From: DATBFX01 sp036558305
GTDB lineage: Bacteria > Chloroflexota > Chloroflexia > Thermomicrobiales > UBA6265
NCBI GenBank assembly: GCA_036558305.1
Contig: DATBFX010000570.1
Location: forward strand, 1 to 19,867
Length of the DNA: 19,867 bases
Direction: 5' to 3'
Part shown: piece after piece, positions 15,518-19,867 of the stretch
Position numbering within the stretch: the first letter of the stretch is position 1
Layout of the letters: each line of letters opens with the position of its first letter
Position numbers and translations under genes: made by a program
The notes under the pieces: model-generated
What the model saw: only the letters and a program-made list of their open reading frames with translations
The model's database searches: none
What the model was told of the DNA's origin: nothing

Positions 15518-16222
15518 CTAACCCACTAATGCCGGCTGCCGGCTCGGCAGCAATTCGGACACGATTCGCGCCAGGATCGCCTGCGCGAGCACCACCGGTT
15601 TCCCCGTAACGTCCGCGACCACGTCCCGCATCCGTCCGTCCATGCCGATGCAGGTCATCCAGACGAGATCGCAGCCCGCGCCGCGGAGTTCCTCCCCGGC
15701 CAACCGCGCCAACGCGAGGCGTTCCTCGCCGCCGTACGGGTTGGCCGAGGTCACGACCGCGTCGATCCCCAATCCGCGATACCGCTCTCGCTCCGACTCC
15801 ACCTGTCCGGCCGACGGTTTGACGATCCCGAGACGCCGGCCGTGGGCAAGACCGCCGATGACCCCAGGGAAAAGACGGCCGGGATTGACGACCAGTCGCT
15901 CGGCGCGAATCGCCGACCAGTCCGCTCCGCACAGGATCACGACCAGGTCGGCGCCCTCGTCTTGGATGAGCTCCTCCACGCACCGCTGCATCCGTGGCAA
16001 GAGCTTCCCGTGCGAGAGGAGCGTCGAGCCACCCGACTTGAGTCGGGCGACGATCCCGACCTCCCCCGCGTCCGGACCGAGCGCCGCGATCGCGGTCGGC
16101 GACAACCCGTCAAGGCAGCCGCGCTCGGCGATCCGGACGCCTTCGGGCAAGTTCGGTCGCATCGCGGGGATCACGTCGTCGCGCGGCGATTCCGCGATCG
16201 TCGCGAAGCCGATGGTCTGCAT
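15518..16222 (-). CDS. AroM-family protein (Asp/Glu racemase superfamily)
   Basis: A 234-aa protein resembling AroM of enterobacteria: the N-terminal TIAESPRDDVIPAMRPNLPE (8-27), then ERGCLDGLS (33-41) and APxAGE-like LGPDAGEVGIVARL. It belongs to the Asp/Glu racemase fold and keeps two Cys at the positions of the catalytic pair, Cys98 (VVILCGAD) and Cys191 (MTCIGMD). The biochemical function of AroM is not established. The ATG at 16222 has GGAGG five bases upstream and lies 21 bp after the racemase-family stop, so the two genes are in one operon. Its presence beside a racemase homologue and M28-like genes points to amino-acid or peptide-derivative metabolism rather than aromatic biosynthesis. 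Confidence 0.82.
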   Translation of the reverse strand: MQTIGFATIAESPRDDVIPAMRPNLPEGVRIAERGCLDGLSPTAIAALGPDAGEVGIVARLKSGGSTLLSHGKLLPRMQRCVEELIQDEGADLVVILCGADWSAIRAERLVVNPGRLFPGVIGGLAHGRRLGIVKPSAGQVESERERYRGLGIDAVVTSANPYGGEERLALARLAGEELRGAGCDLVWMTCIGMDGRMRDVVADVTGKPVVLAQAILARIVSELLPSRQPALVG

Positions 16223-16243
16223 GCTCGCCTCCTCGCCGTGGGG

Positions 16244-16957
16244 CTAATCCGCCGCCGACGCCATCGTCGTCTCTGGCGACCGCGCCAGCTTGGGCGGCAT
16301 CGGGTACGACCGCTTGCTGTGGCTCAGCCCGCAGGCGACGAGCATCTCCGCCGTCCGCAGCGCCACCTGCAACGGGTTGATCACGGGGACGCCGACGATC
16401 GCTTGCAACTCGGCCGACCGAAACGAGAGCGTGCCGCAGCCGAGCACGAGCACGTCGGCGCGGTCCTCCTCGATCGTCTGGCGGCTGACGGCGACGAGCC
16501 GGGCGAACGTGGCCTCGCGGTCCCGGTTCAACTCCAGGACCGGCACGCCGATCTGCCGGACCGCGGCCAACTTGGGCGCGACCCCGGTCAGCACGGCGAG
16601 ATTTTCCAGCGGTCGGATCACGCTTTCGAGCACCGTCACGATCCCGAAGCGGTGACCGAGGTTGGCGGCGACCAGCATCGACGAGGCGCCTGGACCGACG
16701 ACGGGAATCGTGACAAGTTCCCTCACCCCGTCGAGACCCGGGTCGCCGAAACAGCCCGGCACGATCGCGTCGAACCCCTCCCGCTCCAGCTCGACCGCCA
16801 GCGCCATCAGCGGCGGCACCGTCAGGTACTCCTCCCACATCGATTCGATGCTGGCCGGTCCTCCCTCCGTTCTCCGTGCCTCGACAACCACCCCTGCCGA
16901 GACGAATTGCTGGAGCGCGGCCTGGCGATCGGTCGGTCCGACGTAGCAGATGCGCAT
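16244..16957 (-). CDS. Asp/Glu/hydantoin racemase-family protein
   Basis: A 237-aa protein of the cofactor-independent racemase family. Two catalytic-type Cys are present: Cys69 in VPGCFGDPGLD and Cys174 in VLGCGTLSF, one per half of the pseudo-symmetric fold. VGPGASSMLVAANLGHRFGI (87-106) is typical of the hydantoin racemase branch, where GE or GP precedes a small-residue run. Likely reactions are racemisation of a hydantoin or amino acid, or a related maleate-isomerase-like reaction; the substrate is not defined. The start lies 12 bp after the stop of M28-like paralog 2, so translation is probably coupled in a peptidase-racemase-AroM operon. Confidence 0.85.
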   Translation of the reverse strand: MRICYVGPTDRQAALQQFVSAGVVVEARRTEGGPASIESMWEEYLTVPPLMALAVELEREGFDAIVPGCFGDPGLDGVRELVTIPVVGPGASSMLVAANLGHRFGIVTVLESVIRPLENLAVLTGVAPKLAAVRQIGVPVLELNRDREATFARLVAVSRQTIEEDRADVLVLGCGTLSFRSAELQAIVGVPVINPLQVALRTAEMLVACGLSHSKRSYPMPPKLARSPETTMASAAD

Positions 16958-16969
16958 CTCGCGTTCTCC

Positions 16970-18757
16970 CTATCCCGCGCTCGCCTCGACCAACTCCCGC
17001 GCTTGCTCGAGCGTCCAGACGAGCCGGTTTTGCCCCCGCATCAGGTGCGCGTTGATCACACCTCGCTGCGTAACGTCGCCTTTCGCCCGTGGCAGCGCCA
17101 GCGCCGGCGCCAGGTCGGGCAAGGGTGGCACCTCCATCGCCGGGTCGTGGTGAAATGCCGTCGCCCGGCTGTAGTTGACCGGCACGAGCAGCCGCGCGAG
17201 TTGCCGCTGCACGCGGTTGAACCGCCGCGTGTCCGGCGAATCGGGCGCGGTACCGGTCGGGGCCGCTCGATAGAACCGGTCCAACGCCGCGTCGAGTTCG
17301 TCCACCGCCGCACGCGACGGCTCGAAGTCGAAAGCATCGCCTGCCGCGTGCTGGTAACGATCGATCGTCGTGGCGAACTCTCGCGTCGTCACGCGCCAGT
17401 CGAAGGGGATGAGCGGCGCGTTCAGCACCCGCAACACCGACGCGGCATACATCCGCATGTCGCGCAGCAGGTTGTCGCGGTCGGCAATTTCTAAGGTGTC
17501 ACCCTCCGTGTGCCAGGCGATATTCGCCCCGCATCCTCCGACCGGGTAGTACCCCTTCTCGGTCCGCGCCTCCGGCGACATCGTCGAGCTCAGCATGTAG
17601 AACGAACTGATCCCGATTCCGTTGAACGAGTAGTCACCGGCCCGCGGCGGTCGTTCCGTCTGCGGCGTGATCCCGGTCGTCTCCCGGATCGCCGTATCCA
17701 CGAACGGTTCCGTTTCGCTCATCGCCGTCAGTTCGTTGAACGTGTCCGCCCACCGGCACCCCGGCGAGTCGCAGTTGACCTGCGCCACGCACCCTCGCGC
17801 GAGATCGAGCCCGAAGGCGTCCGCATACCACGTCGATCCGGCGTACCGCCCGTGGCTGTGCCCGCTCCACCAGGCGATCCGCAGCGACCGCGCCAGCCGG
17901 TCCCGGTGCTGCCAGAACACGCGGGCCAACTCCAGCATCGTCGCGTTGCCCGTCGCGTTGTCGCCGATCCCGACGTGCCAGGAGTCGAGATGCCCGTGCA
18001 GGAGGACGAACTCGTCGGGAACGAGACTCCCCGGAATCTCCGCGACCAGGATCGGAATCTTTTTCCAACCGGTCTCGACCCGGGTCGAAACCGCCACCCG
18101 TTCCCCCTGCTTCGCCAGCGCGATCAACTCCTGTCCGTCTCGCTGGTTCACCCCGAGGACCGCGATCGTCGGTTGCCGGTCTTGCGAGTCGAGGTCGGGC
18201 GTGCCCCAGATCGTCGTGCAGATACTCTCGTGGATCGCCTCCCCCGGATTGACGAAGATGCCTGCCTGCGCCCCCGCGGCCATCACGTCGATCACCCGAC
18301 CCGGCGCCGCCATCCCGTCGGCGATCACGATCTTGCCGGCGACATCGAGTCCGGTGAAGTCGAGTCCGTACGACCAATCGTCCGCCACGTCCTCCCGGAT
18401 CTTCGGCGGCACGTAGACGAGTTCTCCCGTCAACTCCCGCCCGTCCGTCGAGACCGACATCGCCGTCGTCTTCGCGTGGTACCGCTTCCCGTCAGGCCCC
18501 TCGACCCGCACCGACGCCGCCAGCGGCCACGAGACGAAGCAAACCGGCTCGTGCAACGTGTGCGGCACACCCCAGGCTTTGAGTTGGCCGATCAGATCAT
18601 CGATCGCCTGTCTCTCCTCGTCCGACCCCGAAAGCCGCACGAGTTTGGCGAACCGCTCGATCGTGGCCCAAGGGGCATCGAGGGAGATACTATCGAGGAC
18701 ATCTCGTTCCAATGCCGTGTCGCTCCAATTCGTGATCTGTGTTGCGGTGTCGGTCAT
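16970..18757 (-). CDS. M28-type metallopeptidase-like protein with PA-like insert (paralog 2)
   Basis: A 595-aa paralog of the protein at 13603-15372, with the same domain order. Metal-site positions are HLDSW (His256, Asp258), GDNATG (Asp266), NCDSPG (Asp330) and AWHTEGDT (His416). His300-Ser301 (GHSHGRYAG) occupies the place of the usual Glu-Glu, again 34 residues after Asp266. The PA-like region (about 110-235) includes the LDVAGKIVIADG strand. There is no signal peptide. The ATG at 18757 follows GAGGGAGAGC. The frame continues upstream as open sequence, but those 31 codons are partly repeat copy D and are not credible protein. It heads the operon with the racemase-family and AroM-family genes. 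Confidence 0.88.
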   Translation of the reverse strand: MTDTATQITNWSDTALERDVLDSISLDAPWATIERFAKLVRLSGSDEERQAIDDLIGQLKAWGVPHTLHEPVCFVSWPLAASVRVEGPDGKRYHAKTTAMSVSTDGRELTGELVYVPPKIREDVADDWSYGLDFTGLDVAGKIVIADGMAAPGRVIDVMAAGAQAGIFVNPGEAIHESICTTIWGTPDLDSQDRQPTIAVLGVNQRDGQELIALAKQGERVAVSTRVETGWKKIPILVAEIPGSLVPDEFVLLHGHLDSWHVGIGDNATGNATMLELARVFWQHRDRLARSLRIAWWSGHSHGRYAGSTWYADAFGLDLARGCVAQVNCDSPGCRWADTFNELTAMSETEPFVDTAIRETTGITPQTERPPRAGDYSFNGIGISSFYMLSSTMSPEARTEKGYYPVGGCGANIAWHTEGDTLEIADRDNLLRDMRMYAASVLRVLNAPLIPFDWRVTTREFATTIDRYQHAAGDAFDFEPSRAAVDELDAALDRFYRAAPTGTAPDSPDTRRFNRVQRQLARLLVPVNYSRATAFHHDPAMEVPPLPDLAPALALPRAKGDVTQRGVINAHLMRGQNRLVWTLEQARELVEASAG

Positions 18758-18774
18758 GCTCTCCCTCGATATCC

Positions 18775-18866
18775 GTAGGGGCGGACCGGGTGCCCTCTGG
18801 GCGATGTCCGCCCTCCTCGACGTTCGCGGCATTCGCGGCCGGGCGGACACGGCGGTCCGCCCCTTC
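18775..18866. repeat. Palindromic GTAGGGG-type repeat, copy D
   Basis: Outer arms GTAGGGGCGGACC (18775-18787) and GGTCCGCCCCTTC (18854-18866), paired but for one base; the inner arm TGTCCGCCC pairs with GGGCGGACA at 18841-18849. Its left arm, including GGGTGCCCTCTGGGCG, is almost identical to the inverted right arm of copy A. It fills most of the gap between the ABC ATPase stop and the M28-like paralog 2 start. Confidence 0.9.
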
Positions 18867-18882
18867 GACCCTGCTGCCTACC

Positions 18883-19867
18883 TCAATCCGCCGCCTCCCC
18901 AACCGCCTCCGCCCCGCCGTGCAAGAAGCACCGCACCGAGACGCCGCCAACCTCGACCGGCGGCGGCATCCGCGTCGGGCAGACGTCCATCACGGACGGG
19001 CAGCGGGGGTGGAACGGGCAACCGCTCGGCAGATCGATCGCGCTGGGGATACCGCCCTTGATCGGGATCGTCTTTTCCGGCCGGTCCGGTTCCGGGATCG
19101 GGATCGTCGCGATCAACGCCCGCGTGTACGGGTGCTGCGGTTGCCCGATCACCCGGCGGGTTGGACCCATCTCGACGATCCGCCCCAGGTACATGATCGC
19201 CGTCGTGTCGCAGAGGTATTGGATCAGCGAGAGGTCGTGCGAGATGTAGACGACCGTCAGGTTGCGGCGTTTGCTCAACTCCCGCATCGTGTTGAGGATA
19301 CCGGCCCGGACCGAGACGTCGAGCATCGAAACCGGTTCGTCCGCGACCAGGAAATCGGGTTCGAGCACCAGCGCCCGCGCCAGCACCACCCGCTGCAATT
19401 GCCCACCCGAAAGCTGGTGCGGGTACTTCTGGAAAAACGACTCGGCCGGTCGCAGGTGCACGTCCTCCAGCGCCTGCCGCACCCGCTCCGCTCGCTCCGC
19501 CGCGTTGGCGATGCCGTGGATGATCAGCGGTTCGGAGACCGCCCGCAAAATCGTAAACCGCGGGCTGAACGACTCGTACGGGTTCTGGAACATCAACTGC
19601 GCCCGCCGCCGAAACGCCTTCAGCGAATCCCCTTTGAGCGCCGTCAGATCCTGCCCGTCGAACAGGATCGATCCGCTCGTCGGTTCGTAGAGCTTGAGCA
19701 GCAATTTCGCCGTCGTCGTCTTGCCGCAACCGCTCTCGCCGGCGATGCCGACGATCTCGCCCCGGTTGATCTCGAACGAAACGCCGTTCACCGCCCGCAC
19801 CGCATCCCGGTGCCCGGCCAGCCCACCGAGCAGCCCCCCACCGAGCGGAAAGTGCTTGACCAGATCG
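18883..19867 (-). CDS. Second oligopeptide ABC transporter ATP-binding protein, OppF/DppF type (N-terminus cut by window edge)
   Basis: The frame is open to the right edge and reads DLVKHFPLGGGLLGG at the cut end, the usual start region of F-type ATPases, so only about 10-20 residues are missing; an internal GTG at 19800 is not the start. Numbered from that GTG codon, it has Walker A GESGCGKT (21-28), Q-loop FQN, signature LSGGQLQR, Walker B FLVADEP and switch His in ISHDLS. The C-terminal oligopeptide region contains four Cys in the pattern C-x5-C-x6-C-x16-C (CPFHPRC to VRCFLH). That pattern is known in this family and binds a [4Fe-4S] cluster in a mycobacterial peptide importer. It is distinct from the F-type ATPase at the left edge and implies a second importer to the right of the window. 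Confidence 0.93.
   Translation of the reverse strand, partial: DLVKHFPLGGGLLGGLAGHRDAVRAVNGVSFEINRGEIVGIAGESGCGKTTTAKLLLKLYEPTSGSILFDGQDLTALKGDSLKAFRRRAQLMFQNPYESFSPRFTILRAVSEPLIIHGIANAAERAERVRQALEDVHLRPAESFFQKYPHQLSGGQLQRVVLARALVLEPDFLVADEPVSMLDVSVRAGILNTMRELSKRRNLTVVYISHDLSLIQYLCDTTAIMYLGRIVEMGPTRRVIGQPQHPYTRALIATIPIPEPDRPEKTIPIKGGIPSAIDLPSGCPFHPRCPSVMDVCPTRMPPPVEVGGVSVRCFLHGGAEAVGEAAD

Noticed and set aside
15842..17494. 550-codon plus-strand open frame opposite the racemase/AroM/M28 genes
   Set aside because: An Arg/His-rich shadow of three motif-bearing genes on the other strand.
18758..18850. N-terminal extension of M28-like paralog 2
   Set aside because: The 31 extra codons are largely repeat copy D; the ATG at 18757 has a good ribosome-binding site.
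4986..18866. CRISPR array from the repeated GTAGGGG units
   Set aside because: Copies are kilobases apart, palindromic over about 75-92 bp and not regularly spaced; no cas genes are present.

Overview
The window is a dense, high-GC bacterial chromosomal segment that I would place, as an inference, in the Chloroflexota, probably near Thermomicrobia/Sphaerobacter. The grounds are GC-rich coding on both strands, Gram-positive-like oligopeptide uptake systems, a holin-domain/alkaline-phosphatase fusion, a secreted protein with an N-terminal anchor and a C-terminal four-Cys domain, and many GC-rich palindromic repeats. I see no rRNA, tRNA, CRISPR array, transposase, phage module or defence system, and no gene-free stretch over 300 bases.

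Layout. (1) 1-4128, minus strand: an oligopeptide/dipeptide ABC importer operon in the order permease B, permease C, ATPase D, ATPase F (cut by the left edge). A candidate promoter lies at 4248-4276. A 157-bp multi-hairpin element sits between the two ATPase genes. No substrate-binding protein is in view. (2) 4286-6733, minus strand: a Crp/Fnr-type regulator without cysteines, and upstream of it a metallo-beta-lactamase/Rieske fusion that probably starts at a TTG codon. (3) 6885-10879, plus strand: a small unknown protein, a membrane-anchored extracellular protein, and a four-helix holin-like domain fused to an alkaline-phosphatase-superfamily domain. (4) 10964-12623, minus strand: an amidase translationally coupled to a GatC-like small subunit, divergent from an SDR dehydrogenase (12781-13590, plus). 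(5) 13603-18757, minus strand: two paralogous M28-type metallopeptidase-like proteins bracketing an Asp/Glu-racemase-family protein and an AroM-family protein. (6) 18883-19867, minus strand: a second oligopeptide ABC ATPase, cut by the right edge.

Taken together, the genes suggest uptake and breakdown of peptides or other amide-bonded nitrogen compounds: importers bring in substrate, the M28-like proteins and amidase cleave amide bonds, and the racemase-family proteins may handle the released amino-acid-like products. This is inferred from families and gene order; no substrate can be read from the sequence.

The strongest unusual signals are these. At least four copies of a GTAGGGG-type palindrome sit at gene boundaries, and one supplies a stop codon. 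A C-rich palindrome is read in frame as the N-terminus of an ABC ATPase. A REP/BIME-like structured element lies inside the importer operon. Both M28-like proteins have His-Ser where the family normally has the catalytic Glu-Glu pair. The Rieske/MBL domain order is reversed relative to CMP-Neu5Ac hydroxylase. I did not find a clearly new multi-gene system; the M28/racemase/AroM cluster is the best candidate for an uncharacterised pathway.
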